From Acidobacteriota bacterium (GTDB taxonomy: Bacteria > Acidobacteriota > Terriglobia > UBA7540), in the NCBI GenBank assembly GCA_021828225.1, contig JAKASH010000130.1, forward strand, positions 1-7,678: a stretch of DNA of 7,678 nt. The letters run 5' to 3'. Each line of letters opens with the position of its first letter. Positions within the stretch are counted from its first letter, which is position 1. Of this stretch, positions 1 to 7,484 are shown piece after piece. The notes under the pieces were generated by a model that worked only from the letters and a program-made list of their open reading frames with translations, had not been told where the DNA came from and ran no database searches. Made by a program: the position numbers and the translations under genes.

Positions 1-357
1 GGTGCCGACGTGTATTTCATAAATGAGGTAGTCGTCCAGGTCCAGGCCGTTCCAACCGGCGTCCGTCCAGTCGAAAGACAAATCGACGACTTCGGAGGGC
101 CCGTGGACTCCCTCTGGCTGGGAGTGGGAAGCAGGATCCGGCTTTTCCGTTTTGCCGTCCAACCCGTAATAGTACAAAGTTCCGGGAGTTACGCCTTTCG
201 CAAGAACCTGATGATAGCCACGCTCCTGCCTCTGCATCTCGACGGTTCGTTCGGTGGGTCCCATGATCCGAAGTTCTACCCTTTCGGTGTCCGGAGCCCA
301 AACCAGAAAATCACAACGCCCTTCTCCCAAGTAAGTTGCGCCTAGAGGAGAACTCAT
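1..357 (-). CDS. treZ: Maltooligosyltrehalose trehalohydrolase TreZ, N-terminal part (runs off left edge)
   Basis: TreZ (GH13) hydrolyses the bond between the terminal trehalose unit and the rest of a maltooligosyltrehalose, releasing free trehalose in the cytoplasm. It normally works with TreY, which makes that substrate from glucan ends. Only the first 119 codons are present, of roughly 560-600 usual for the family, so the catalytic barrel lies outside the window. What is visible is the N-terminal E-set/CBM48-like domain (about residues 8-75, with [13 protein letters not shown]), then the family stretch [19 protein letters not shown] (about 77-95) and the start of the barrel, [11 protein letters not shown] (109-119). 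The combination of QPEGVHGPS with YEIHVGT is characteristic of TreZ and argues against a second branching enzyme. The ATG at 355-357 overlaps the glgB stop as ATGA, a typical translational-coupling arrangement. A purine-rich GGGGGA lies about 8 nt upstream. treY would be expected next, beyond the left edge. Confidence 0.9.
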   Translation of the reverse strand, partial: MSSPLGATYLGEGRCDFLVWAPDTERVELRIMGPTERTVEMQRQERGYHQVLAKGVTPGTLYYYGLDGKTEKPDPASHSQPEGVHGPSEVVDLSFDWTDAGWNGLDLDDYLIYEIHVGT

Positions 358-2333
358 CCGCGCTGTCCCCCGCTCCTGAGAAAGATGATCGACAGTGCCG
401 GCAAGGTGAGCGACACTGACCAGGGGCGCCCGTGCCAGGACATCGGGGTGGCTTCGACCCCGCCCAGATTGCCCCAGTTTCCGCCCCAATATTGAGCCGC
501 ATCGCTGTTGAGGATTTCGTGCCAGTAGCCACCCCGCGGGACACCAACACGATAGTTCGCTCGTGGAACCGGCGTAAAATTGCAGGCAACGAGAACAACA
601 TCGTCGGTTGATCGCGCCTTCCGCAGGAATGTCAACACGGAGTTATCGCTGTCACTGCAATCGATCCATTCAAACCCCGCCGGGTCGGAATCGATCTCGT
701 AAAGGGCCGGCTCGCGACGGTAAGTATGGTTAAGATCCTCAACCCATTTCTGGAGACCAGCGTGGCTGGGATACTGAAGAACATGCCATTCCAGACTTTC
801 GTCGTGACTCCATTCCTTGACCTGGCCAAATTCGCCTCCCATAAACAACAGTTTTTTTCCAGGCTGGGCATACATGCATCCCAGAAGCAGACGAAGGTTG
901 GCAAACCGCTGCCACTCATCTCCAGGCATCTTTCCGATCAGCGACCCTTTCCCATGAACAACCTCGTCATGAGATAAAGGCAACACAAAATTCTCAGTGA
1001 AGGCATACAGCATGCGGAATGTCAGCGTGTTGTGATGGTACTTTCTGAAGATGGGATTCTGGCTCATATATTCGAGCATGTCGTGCATCCATCCCATATC
1101 CCACTTCATTCCAAATCCCAATCCACCAACGTATGTTGGCCGGGAAACCATGGGCCAGGCAGTCGATTCTTCAGCTACTGTCTGGACATCGGGATGCGCC
1201 TCGTAGACATCGGTATTGAAACGGCGAAGGAAGTTGATTGCCTCCAGATTTTCGCGGCCTCCGTACTCGTTGGGAATCCATTCACCTTCGTTCCGGGAAT
1301 AGTCCAGATAGAGCATGGAAGCGACCGCATCGACGCGAAGCCCGTCGGCGTGGTAGACGTCCAGCCACATCAGAGCACTGCTCATCAGGAAGCTCCGAAC
1401 CTCATTGCGCCCGTAATTGAAGATGTAACTTCCCCAGTCCGGATGGAAACCCTTGCGGGGATCAGCGTGCTCATAGAGGTGAGTGCCGTCAAAGTAAGCA
1501 ATACCGTGTTCATCCGTGGGGAAATGCGACGGGACCCAATCCAGGTACACACCAATTCCGTGCTGATGCAGGTAGTCAATCAAATACATAAAATCCTGCG
1601 GGGTTCCGTGGCGGCTCGTAGGCGCGAAATAGCCGGTCGTCTGGTAGCCCCACGATCCACTGAAAGGATGCTCCATCACCGGCAGAAATTCGACATGCGT
1701 AAAGCCCATCCGGAGAACATAGTCCGTCAGCTTGTGGGCGATCTCGCGATAAGTCAACGGTCGGTTCTCCTCTTCCGGAACCCGCGCCCAGGAACCAAGA
1801 TGCACCTCATAGATCGCTTGGGGGCTCGCGAAAGAATTATTCTTACGACGATTTGCCAGCCAGTCCTGATCACTCCATTCGTATTGCAGATCCCAGATGC
1901 AGGAAGCTGTCTCAGGAGGCACCTGGCGGTAAACAGCAAACGGATCGGTCTTGTCAACGCGATAACCGTTGTAACGAGAGTTGATGTGATATTTGTACAG
2001 GGTTCCTCGTCCCAGGCCGGGCATAAAGCCTTCCCAGATTCCAGACTGACCGCGCACATGAAGCGCATGGCTTTCTTTGTTCCAGCCGTTAAAATCCCCT
2101 ATGACCGACACTTGTTCGGCATTGGGCGCCCACACAGAAAAACAGGTGCCCTCTTGCCCGTCAACAGTCCTCAAATGTGCTCCCAACTTCTGATAAAGCC
2201 GATAGTGAGTTCCCTCGTTGAAGAGATATACATCTTCATCGGTCAGCATCGAAACATCGTAGCGCATGGGAAGAACCTCTCCTGTGGGTCTTCCTGCCTG
2301 CATCGAGCTATTCTCAGGCATATTCATTTTCAT
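354..2333 (-). CDS. glgB: 1,4-alpha-glucan branching enzyme GlgB (GH13_9)
   Basis: GlgB cuts an alpha-1,4-glucan chain and re-attaches the piece through an alpha-1,6 bond, making branch points in glycogen-like polymers. The 659-aa product has an N-terminal CBM48 domain (about residues 40-135, with [20 protein letters not shown]), the GH13 barrel, and a C-terminal beta domain. The catalytic residues are all present: nucleophile D335 in GLRVDAV, acid/base E388 in VAEES, and D456 in [10 protein letters not shown]. Their spacing (53 and 121 residues) matches E. coli GlgB D405/E458/D526 as I recall it. The protein is about 70 residues shorter than E. coli GlgB (728 aa), consistent with the form lacking the extra N1 domain. 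The ATG is well supported by AAGGAG five bases upstream. It shares one base with the malQ stop (TAATG), and the gene's own stop overlaps the treZ start (ATGA). In this operon it would branch chains built by GlgE and MalQ. I see no broken motif. Confidence 0.97.
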   Translation of the reverse strand: MKMNMPENSSMQAGRPTGEVLPMRYDVSMLTDEDVYLFNEGTHYRLYQKLGAHLRTVDGQEGTCFSVWAPNAEQVSVIGDFNGWNKESHALHVRGQSGIWEGFMPGLGRGTLYKYHINSRYNGYRVDKTDPFAVYRQVPPETASCIWDLQYEWSDQDWLANRRKNNSFASPQAIYEVHLGSWARVPEEENRPLTYREIAHKLTDYVLRMGFTHVEFLPVMEHPFSGSWGYQTTGYFAPTSRHGTPQDFMYLIDYLHQHGIGVYLDWVPSHFPTDEHGIAYFDGTHLYEHADPRKGFHPDWGSYIFNYGRNEVRSFLMSSALMWLDVYHADGLRVDAVASMLYLDYSRNEGEWIPNEYGGRENLEAINFLRRFNTDVYEAHPDVQTVAEESTAWPMVSRPTYVGGLGFGMKWDMGWMHDMLEYMSQNPIFRKYHHNTLTFRMLYAFTENFVLPLSHDEVVHGKGSLIGKMPGDEWQRFANLRLLLGCMYAQPGKKLLFMGGEFGQVKEWSHDESLEWHVLQYPSHAGLQKWVEDLNHTYRREPALYEIDSDPAGFEWIDCSDSDNSVLTFLRKARSTDDVVLVACNFTPVPRANYRVGVPRGGYWHEILNSDAAQYWGGNWGNLGGVEATPMSWHGRPWSVSLTLPALSIIFLRSGGQRG

Positions 2334-4474
2334 TAAAGCTCCTTTCTACGCCTCGTATTGTCTAGCGTTTCAAGCATCTCCGCGACTTCCGCCATGCCCT
2401 TGATCTGGTGCAGTCCGTATCTCGATTTTCGTTTCCAGTTGGGGCGTTCTTCGCAGGTTCCGGGAACGTTCTGAGGCTGCTTCTCAAACCACAAATCCTC
2501 CAGATTCACAATCACCATGCGGCTACGGCCGCTACCCAAATACCTTAATGAAGCTTTGAAGACATCAACAATGGAAGGGCTCCGCCTCTTGCTTCCATCG
2601 GAGCATAGAAATTGCACAAGTGCGCTTCTCAGCTTACTCCGGTTGCTTAGCTCAGTTATGGCTCCTTCTTTATCCAACAAACCGAGATCGACACGGTCCT
2701 GAACATCCAACCCCTCCCAAAAGGCTGCGAAGGGAGGCATGTCGTGGGTATTGAGCGTCGCCAGCGAGTCTTCCGAGGGATCTGAAAGCGCTTTTTTCTC
2801 ATCGGGCGCAGCTTCGAACTGCAGAACATACATCCGCTGAACCTTGTGGCGCTCGAGTGCAGGCCGCACATAACCGGGAACGGTTCCCAGGTCTTCACCA
2901 ACAACGACGGCTCTATTTCGAACCGACTCGAGCGCCAGGACCGCGTACATTTCCTCGGCTGGATAATGCACATAAGCTCCGTCTCGCGACTCAAATCCCT
3001 TGGGAACCCAGAACAGGCGGTGCAGGCCCATCACATGGTCAATGCGGAGGACGCAGGCATGCGCCAAATGGTGCCGAAGGGCCTGGCGAAAATAAGTGTA
3101 TCCATTCTCCCGCATTTTCTCTGGATGCATGGGCGGAAAACCCCATTGCTGGCCCTTGGTGAAGAAACCGTCCGGCGGTGAACCTGCGCTCACGTCTAAA
3201 ACAAACGAGGATCTCTCACGCCACACGTCGTAGCCGTCCGAATTAACTCCCAGAGGCAAATCCAAATATAAACCTTCACCGTTGGGCTTGCAGCCTTTCG
3301 CAAAGCTGCGAATCTGTTCCTCCGCCAGCCACTGCACATACAGGTGGTAGCGCATAGCCTCCAGATCGTAGTCATCGACGCTCAACCGCCCTTCCCTCGA
3401 CGGGTGAGGCCACGTCCACCAGGAGGAACGGCGGCGATCGCACGTTGCACGGAATTGCGCATAATCTTTCAGATTCGGATGGGACTCAACGTAACGAAAG
3501 AAGTCTTGCTGGCGGGTTGAAGGATGATCAAAAATCATCTTTGCGAGCGGTTCGAGCGCTTTGCGCTTCAGGGCCATGGCGCGCCGGTAATCCACGTGGT
3601 TCCTTGACCGCAACTCTTCGAGTTCTGCCTGGAAATTGCTGGACGCCACAAGATTCTGGACGGCCGGGCATTGCTCCATCTCTGGAATTTTGTTCATGTC
3701 CAGAAACAGTTCGTTCCAGAAAAGCCGGCTTACCGGTGAATAGGGGCTCGGATCAAAAGGTTCGTCCAGAAAAGAAGCAAGCAACGGAAGCGTTCCCACC
3801 ATCGAGCCTCCGCGCTCGTTAACCCATTCCATTAGTGCATTGAGGTCGCCAAAATCCCCCACACCCCAGTTTGTGTCCGAAGGCAGAGCGTAAACAGGAA
3901 TGAAGACGCCCCACGACTTCGCCGGATGCCGACCTGAACCCACAAAAGCTTTTGTTGGTGCGGAGATCACCAGGACCCGACAAAGATTCTTCCCTGCCTC
4001 AATGGTCAATGTGTGATACCCAAAGGGGAGGGTGTGCGGCAACCGCATATCCATGTCCCAGTAAGGTTCGCCTTCCACCTGGACTTTCTTCGCGTGCGAC
4101 ACGACTTTTGTGTTTTCCGGCTTGATTTCCCAAGCTTCTTCTTCACCATTCTCCAGCCTTAGCGAACAGCGCCACGAACGCGAGGACTGGCCCGCGGGAA
4201 GCCGCAGCTTAATTCTTGCTCTCCGGCCGTTCCACGCAATCGCTACGGGCTCAGGTCCTCGCCGGTAAATCTGCTGACGTCGTTCGCGCAAGGCGCGCAA
4301 TCCATCGCCCGGCCCTGCCAAAGGAGCGCCCAGCGCCCGCAACATAGCCGCCAGAACCTCAGGAGATGCCTGCCGGCGCCGGCCATCCAGAATGTTCTGG
4401 TAAGAGAGTTCAATCCCGTAGGCGCTTGCCAGTTTGCGCAAAGTCCGAATTGTCGCATTCGTTTTCGAGTTCAC
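2333..4474 (-). CDS. malQ: 4-alpha-glucanotransferase MalQ (GH77), GTG start preferred
   Basis: MalQ (amylomaltase, disproportionating enzyme) moves alpha-1,4-glucan segments between maltodextrins in the cytoplasm, evening out chain lengths. With the GTG at 4472-4474 the product is 713 aa, the long form with an N-terminal extension like E. coli MalQ (about 694 aa), not the roughly 500-aa Thermus form. The GH77 core is clear: [23 protein letters not shown] begins near residue 189, with nucleophile D479 in LRIDHVMGL, acid/base E527 in [10 protein letters not shown] and D578 in NTHDMPPF. The 48-residue spacing between the first two equals that of E. coli D448/E496. The frame stays open upstream to a TTG at 4556-4558, giving 741 aa and a 17-nt overlap with glgE. 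The extra 28 residues (W, FF, C, H-rich) look unlike protein, and recognisable family sequence starts only after [11 protein letters not shown], so I prefer the GTG although its Shine-Dalgarno is poor. The TAA stop shares a base with the glgB ATG. Confidence 0.93.
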   Translation of the reverse strand: MNSKTNATIRTLRKLASAYGIELSYQNILDGRRRQASPEVLAAMLRALGAPLAGPGDGLRALRERRQQIYRRGPEPVAIAWNGRRARIKLRLPAGQSSRSWRCSLRLENGEEEAWEIKPENTKVVSHAKKVQVEGEPYWDMDMRLPHTLPFGYHTLTIEAGKNLCRVLVISAPTKAFVGSGRHPAKSWGVFIPVYALPSDTNWGVGDFGDLNALMEWVNERGGSMVGTLPLLASFLDEPFDPSPYSPVSRLFWNELFLDMNKIPEMEQCPAVQNLVASSNFQAELEELRSRNHVDYRRAMALKRKALEPLAKMIFDHPSTRQQDFFRYVESHPNLKDYAQFRATCDRRRSSWWTWPHPSREGRLSVDDYDLEAMRYHLYVQWLAEEQIRSFAKGCKPNGEGLYLDLPLGVNSDGYDVWRERSSFVLDVSAGSPPDGFFTKGQQWGFPPMHPEKMRENGYTYFRQALRHHLAHACVLRIDHVMGLHRLFWVPKGFESRDGAYVHYPAEEMYAVLALESVRNRAVVVGEDLGTVPGYVRPALERHKVQRMYVLQFEAAPDEKKALSDPSEDSLATLNTHDMPPFAAFWEGLDVQDRVDLGLLDKEGAITELSNRSKLRSALVQFLCSDGSKRRSPSIVDVFKASLRYLGSGRSRMVIVNLEDLWFEKQPQNVPGTCEERPNWKRKSRYGLHQIKGMAEVAEMLETLDNTRRRKEL
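2339..2344 (-). promoter_or_regulatory. Ribosome binding site of glgB
   Basis: The minus strand reads AAGGAG, then CTTTA, then ATG. This is a near-consensus Shine-Dalgarno with a 5-nt spacer, lying inside the last codons of malQ. It decides the glgB start at 2333 against the downstream Met codons (residues 3, 5, 11 and 23). It also shows that glgB can be initiated efficiently by ribosomes finishing malQ. Confidence 0.8.
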
Positions 4475-4516
4475 TTCACTGCCTGTCTTTCTGCGGAAGT
4501 CGCACTGCGCTCCGTG

Positions 4517-4543
4517 AAAAAACCACTGTTTTACTAAAGTGTT
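4517..4543 (-). terminator. Weak hairpin plus T-tract between glgE and malQ (possible attenuator)
   Basis: Read on the minus strand, AACACT (4543-4538) can pair with AGTGGTT (4527-4521), with one bulged C and a 10-nt loop. It is followed by a run of six T (4522-4517) that shares its first bases with the stem. This has the layout of an intrinsic terminator but a short, AT-rich stem. A leaky attenuator that lowers malQ-glgB-treZ expression relative to glgE is possible, and so is chance. It lies in the 67-nt gap left if malQ starts at the GTG at 4474. Confidence 0.25.
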
Positions 4544-6569
4544 ACATGAAATAGTCAAAATCGCGCTCGCTCCGAACGCGGCGCCGAATTCGCAGGATGT
4601 GCGCCGGCATCAGGTGTGGGTTCAGTTCCACGTAATTCCTTGTCCCCTGCCACAAATACCGGTCATCCGTTATCAGATCATGCGCCTGAAATGCCTGGTG
4701 CGGATCAAGTCCAAAATAATCGAGCGGCAGGTCCAGCCAGCCCGACTGCGTGTAGTGAGGGTCCAGATTGACCACCACCAGTATGATGTTTGCCATATCT
4801 TCGGTAGTCTTGCTGTACGCGATCAACTGGTTGTTGTTAACCGGGTGGAAGCGAAGACGGCTGTTGCTCGCAAGCGCCGGATTCGCCCGCCGGATATGGT
4901 TGACCCTCGCAATCAGCTCTTTCAGGCTGTCTTCCCGGTTCACCTTCCAGTTCTTGATTTCATACTTTTCAGAATAGAGATATTCCTCGCTTCCCGGCCG
5001 GAGGGCGCGGTTTTCACAAAGCTCGAAAGCCGGTCCGTAAATTCCGTAACTCGCGCCCAAGGTAGCCGCGAGAATCAGCCGGATCATAAAAGCAGGCCGG
5101 CCACCGGACTGCAGGTATTCTGTGAGGATATCGGGAGTGTTGGGCCATAGGTTGGGGCGGAAAAACTCCCGTACCTCACTCTGCGTCAGTTCCGTAAAAT
5201 ACTGCTCCAATTCCCACTTCGTATTGCGCCACGCGAAGTAGGTATAAGACTGCGTAAACCCAAGCTTGGCCAAGCGGTACATCACCTTGGGGCGAGTGAA
5301 AGCCTCTGCCAGAAAAATGACGTCGGGATGTTGCTTCTTGATTTCCCGGATGGCCCACTCCCAGAACTCAAAAGGCTTCGTGTGCGGATTGTCCACGCGA
5401 AAGATGCGAACCCCCTGGTCAATCCAGAAGACCATAACGTCTTTCAATTCCTCCCAGAGTCCATGCCAACTCGAAGTTTCAAAGTTGAGGGGATAAATGT
5501 CCTCGTACTTCTTGGGAGGATTTTCCGCGTATTGCACGGTGCCATCCGGACGCCACCGGAACCACTCAGGGTGCTCAGCTACATACGGGTGATCTGGCGT
5601 GCACTGGTAGGCAATGTCCAAAGCCACCTCGAGCCCCATCTCCCGGGCCTCCCTCACAAGCCGGCGAAAATCTTCCAGGGTTCCCAGTCGCGGATGAATC
5701 GCCTTATGTCCGCCCTGGGCAGACCCAATCGCCCACGGGCTGCCAATATCCTCGGGGGAAGAAACAGGGTTGTTGTTCTTTCCCTTTCGGTTCTTCCTCC
5801 CAATGGGATGGATCGGAGGAAGATAAAGAACATCGAAACCCATCTCTGCCACATAAGGCAATCGGTTGATGCAGTCCTGGAATGTCCCGTGGCCGCCCGG
5901 CTCAGGCGCACAGGATCGTGGAAACATTTCGTACCATGCGCTGAACCCGGCCTTCTCCCGGTCAACTTCAACGATCAATGTCTTTTCGTAGGTCACGACC
6001 GTGCTCCGGTCAGGATGCTGAGCCATCAAACGGGCCAGGCTATCGTCCCGAACGCTCGTGACAGCATCAGACAGGATATGGCCGCCCTGCATTCGCATTG
6101 ACGTCGCGAACGCCACGAGTCGCTGTGCAGCTTCCCCTGAAGCGCGTCCAGCCGCACCTTCCACCAGTTTGGCTCCTGTCAGAATATCGACCGAGATATC
6201 CTGCCCGGCTTCCAATTTCTTGATAGAGTCTCTGCGCCACGACTCAAAGTGGTCAACCCATGCCTGCAAGGTGTATTCATACTGACCCAGTTCCAGGACC
6301 GTAAAGCTGCCATGCCAACGGTCATTAACCTCTTCCTTCAGCGGCGCCTCGACCCAGGAAGACTCATTGACACGCCGGAAAAGGAGGACTGCAGAAATGG
6401 CGTCGTGCCCGTCTGTAAAGATGTCCGCATTCACGACAACCCGCTCACCCACAGTCCGTTTGATGGGGAAACGTCCTCCCTGGATTTCCGGATACACGTT
6501 CTCAATCACCACCCGAGGGGGAGGATCGGTTGAATGATTTAATGTAGGTGACCCATTTACTGGATTCAC
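4542..6569 (-). CDS. glgE: Alpha-1,4-glucan:maltose-1-phosphate maltosyltransferase GlgE (GH13_3)
   Basis: GlgE transfers maltosyl units from alpha-maltose-1-phosphate to the non-reducing end of an alpha-1,4-glucan, releasing phosphate; this is the polymerising step of the GlgE glycogen pathway. The product is 675 aa from the GTG at 6567-6569. Its layout is the family's: an N-terminal beta-sandwich (RVVIENVYPEIQGGRFPIKRTVGERVVV), a helical insertion around residues 140-200, then the barrel with WYEMFPRS, FDVLYLPPIHPIGRKNRKGKNN and catalytic D393 (FRVDNPHTKP), E422 (IFLAEAF) and D480 (WPNTPDILTEYLQ). These correspond to S. coelicolor GlgE D394/E423/D480. The retained PPIHPIG, KNRKGKNN and RVDNPHTKP stretches separate it from ordinary alpha-amylases and from TreS. 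The 678-aa alternative starts at a GTG at 6578, which is itself part of the GAGGTG Shine-Dalgarno of the preferred start. It is the first gene of the operon seen here, and no treS, mak or glgM accompanies it. Confidence 0.95.
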   Translation of the reverse strand: MNPVNGSPTLNHSTDPPPRVVIENVYPEIQGGRFPIKRTVGERVVVNADIFTDGHDAISAVLLFRRVNESSWVEAPLKEEVNDRWHGSFTVLELGQYEYTLQAWVDHFESWRRDSIKKLEAGQDISVDILTGAKLVEGAAGRASGEAAQRLVAFATSMRMQGGHILSDAVTSVRDDSLARLMAQHPDRSTVVTYEKTLIVEVDREKAGFSAWYEMFPRSCAPEPGGHGTFQDCINRLPYVAEMGFDVLYLPPIHPIGRKNRKGKNNNPVSSPEDIGSPWAIGSAQGGHKAIHPRLGTLEDFRRLVREAREMGLEVALDIAYQCTPDHPYVAEHPEWFRWRPDGTVQYAENPPKKYEDIYPLNFETSSWHGLWEELKDVMVFWIDQGVRIFRVDNPHTKPFEFWEWAIREIKKQHPDVIFLAEAFTRPKVMYRLAKLGFTQSYTYFAWRNTKWELEQYFTELTQSEVREFFRPNLWPNTPDILTEYLQSGGRPAFMIRLILAATLGASYGIYGPAFELCENRALRPGSEEYLYSEKYEIKNWKVNREDSLKELIARVNHIRRANPALASNSRLRFHPVNNNQLIAYSKTTEDMANIILVVVNLDPHYTQSGWLDLPLDYFGLDPHQAFQAHDLITDDRYLWQGTRNYVELNPHLMPAHILRIRRRVRSERDFDYFM

Positions 6570-6575
6570 TTGTTG

Positions 6576-6581
6576 CACCTC
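6576..6581 (-). promoter_or_regulatory. Ribosome binding site of glgE (GAGGTG)
   Basis: The minus strand reads GAGGTG, then CAACAA, then GTG (6569-6567). This is a strong anti-16S match with 6-nt spacing. The GTG within it (6578-6576) is the furthest upstream possible start, but its own upstream sequence (AAGAGAACTCGAG) is a poorer ribosome binding site. A small 5-bp inverted repeat (TCTCT/AGAGA, 6586-6598) sits just upstream of the site. Confidence 0.6.
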
Positions 6582-6720
6582 GAGTTCTCTTGGAGAGACA
6601 ACCGACAGCCGCCTTCGAGGGCAGCAGCCATTATTGGAAGATCGTTATTGCAGTTACCCCAGCCGGTTATCGGCCTGAGGAATGGTTAGTCAGGCGATAC
6701 AGACCCCACAGAACACTCTT

Positions 6721-6749
6721 ATTTTACTCGTATCAAACGGCATGAGCAA
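6721..6749 (-). promoter_or_regulatory. Candidate sigma-70-type promoter of the glgE operon
   Basis: On the minus strand TTGCTC (6749-6744) is followed after exactly 17 nt by TAAAAT (6726-6721), a five-of-six match to the -10 consensus. The -35 half is weaker. Transcription would begin near 6714, giving a leader of about 145 nt before the GTG at 6569. It is the best such pair I found upstream of glgE. Confidence 0.45.
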
Positions 6750-6824
6750 CTGCACATTCTGTGAGGATTCGTGCCCACACGTTTCGCATGCCCGGTTATT
6801 CTGCGATTTCTGCTAGGATGGAAA

Positions 6825-6839
6825 ATGTGCATCGCACAT
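6825..6839. promoter_or_regulatory. Perfect inverted repeat ATGTGC-ATC-GCACAT, candidate operator
   Basis: A 6-bp perfect inverted repeat with a 3-bp centre lies about 75 bp upstream of the candidate glgE -35 box. The same half-site, GCACAT, occurs again at 6752-6757, two bases upstream of that -35 box. The two GCACAT copies are 82 bp apart, close to eight helical turns. This geometry could suit a repressor or activator dimer, but the motif is short and I do not recognise its protein. Confidence 0.3.
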
Positions 6840-6925
6840 CCATGGACAAGCGCAGGCAACAGAGAAACCGCATCGGTTTCAAGCTCTCTAACACCCAGGT
6901 TCGCGATAAGGTCGTGTCGATGCAA

Positions 6926-6959
6926 TTGACGATAACTCAAAGTCTATGTAAGTTATGAT
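6926..6959 (+). promoter_or_regulatory. Candidate promoter of tRNA-Ser
   Basis: TTGACG (6926-6931) is a good -35. At 17-nt spacing the -10 would be TAAGTT (6949-6954). A better -10, TATGAT (6954-6959), follows at a 22-nt spacing, which is too long for a standard promoter. Either would start transcription a few bases before the mature tRNA end at 6970. Confidence 0.4.
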
Positions 6960-6969
6960 AACCAGTTGC

Positions 6970-7059
6970 GGAGGGATGGGTGAGCGGTTGAAACCGGCGG
7001 TCTTGAAAACCGTTAGCCTCGGAAGGGGCTCGGGGGTTCGAATCCCTCTCCCTCCGCCA
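6970..7059 (+). tRNA. tRNA-Ser(UGA)
   Basis: This is a complete 90-nt class II tRNA. The acceptor stem GGAGGGA (6970-6976) pairs perfectly with TCCCTCC (7049-7055), followed by discriminator G7056 and an encoded CCA (7057-7059). The anticodon stem closes the loop CTTGAAA, placing the anticodon TGA at 7004-7006, which reads UCA and, by wobble, other UCN serine codons. The long variable arm (GCCTC-GGAA-GGGGC) is as expected for serine. The T arm is GGGGG-TTCGAAT-CCCTC with one G-U pair. A discriminator G also fits tRNA-Ser. An integrase remnant begins 21 bp beyond the 3' end, suggesting that the 3' half served as an integration target. Confidence 0.97.
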
Positions 7060-7080
7060 GCATATCTTCCATTGTTTCAA

Positions 7081-7480
7081 TTAGTTAACGACATTGGCTC
7101 CGCTGTGCACCACTGGTGTAACCTTCGTTTCGAGAAGCTCCATAGGATCACGCGACCGGGAATCGCGCACGTCGGCATCAAATTGGTCTTGCATCGAGTG
7201 GACCCACGCAAAAAGTGCCGCTCTGTAATGCCCACGCTCTTGTGACCCAACAGCATGGCCACGTGTTCAACCGGATTGCCAGCACCGCCAAAGCGAATGT
7301 GTCCCGGAAACGGTGCGCATGACCGTTCTCAATTCCAGCCTGCTTGAACACCCTCCACAGTTTCGAGTCCCAATGGGAGTAGACGGTTTTCGTCTTAAAG
7401 TTCCCGGTCCAGAAGAAATAACCTCCGTCGACTGGGATCATGTCAAGTGTTGCCACAACACATTTTATAACATAGTAGTA
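7081..7480 (-). pseudogene. Tyrosine recombinase/integrase, C-terminal remnant with frameshifts
   Basis: Three successive frames on the minus strand give the C-terminal catalytic half of a phage-type tyrosine recombinase. Frame one (about 7459-7281) has GGYFFWTGNFKTK and then GHAHRFRDTFA, containing the H-x-x-R box. Near 7277-7281 a net loss of 1 nt (or 4 or 7) moves the reading to NPVEHVAMLLGHKSVGITERH, with the conserved GH. A second loss in the T-run at 7210-7214 moves it to AWVHSMQDQFDADVRDSR, ending at TAA 7081-7083. Relatives read roughly TERHY-x-x-WV here, with Y the nucleophile. Adding one A (TTTTT to TATTTT) would restore both frame and tyrosine. The N-terminal half is missing: coherent integrase sequence fades above about 7460 and an insertion sequence begins soon after. 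Its position beside tRNA-Ser, C-terminus nearest, suggests the integrase of an element once inserted there. It is unlikely to be functional. Confidence 0.85.
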
Positions 7481-7484
7481 CTAT

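Larger units (their letters stand above)
6582..6969. other. 388-bp intergenic region between the glgE operon and tRNA-Ser, no recognised gene
   Basis: This stretch separates the divergent glgE operon (minus) and tRNA-Ser (plus). Short open frames cross it on both strands (for example 6761-6958 plus and 6719-6940 minus), but neither has a recognisable motif or a convincing start. What can be supported is regulatory: a promoter-like pair for glgE (6721-6749), GCACAT half-sites (6752-6757 and 6825-6839), a GCCG/CGGC inverted repeat with a 5-nt loop in the presumed glgE leader (6662-6674), and a weak promoter for the tRNA (6926-6959). Confidence 0.6.

Noticed and set aside
1032..2336. 434-codon open frame on the plus strand, antisense to glgB
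   Set aside because: It lies wholly opposite a gene with a full set of catalytic motifs, has no recognisable domain or ribosome binding site, and its composition looks like a codon shadow.
5328..6101. 257-codon plus-strand open frame opposite glgE (also 4539-5150)
   Set aside because: Both are antisense to conserved GlgE coding sequence, have no family motif, and are best explained as shadows.
6719..6958. Small open frames on both strands in the glgE-tRNA intergenic region
   Set aside because: The 65-codon plus-strand and 73-codon minus-strand frames show no motif, signal peptide or good start signal, and they overlap likely promoter sequence.
6955..7245. 96-codon plus-strand open frame across the tRNA
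   Set aside because: It reads straight through the tRNA-Ser gene and the antisense of the integrase remnant, so it is not a protein gene.
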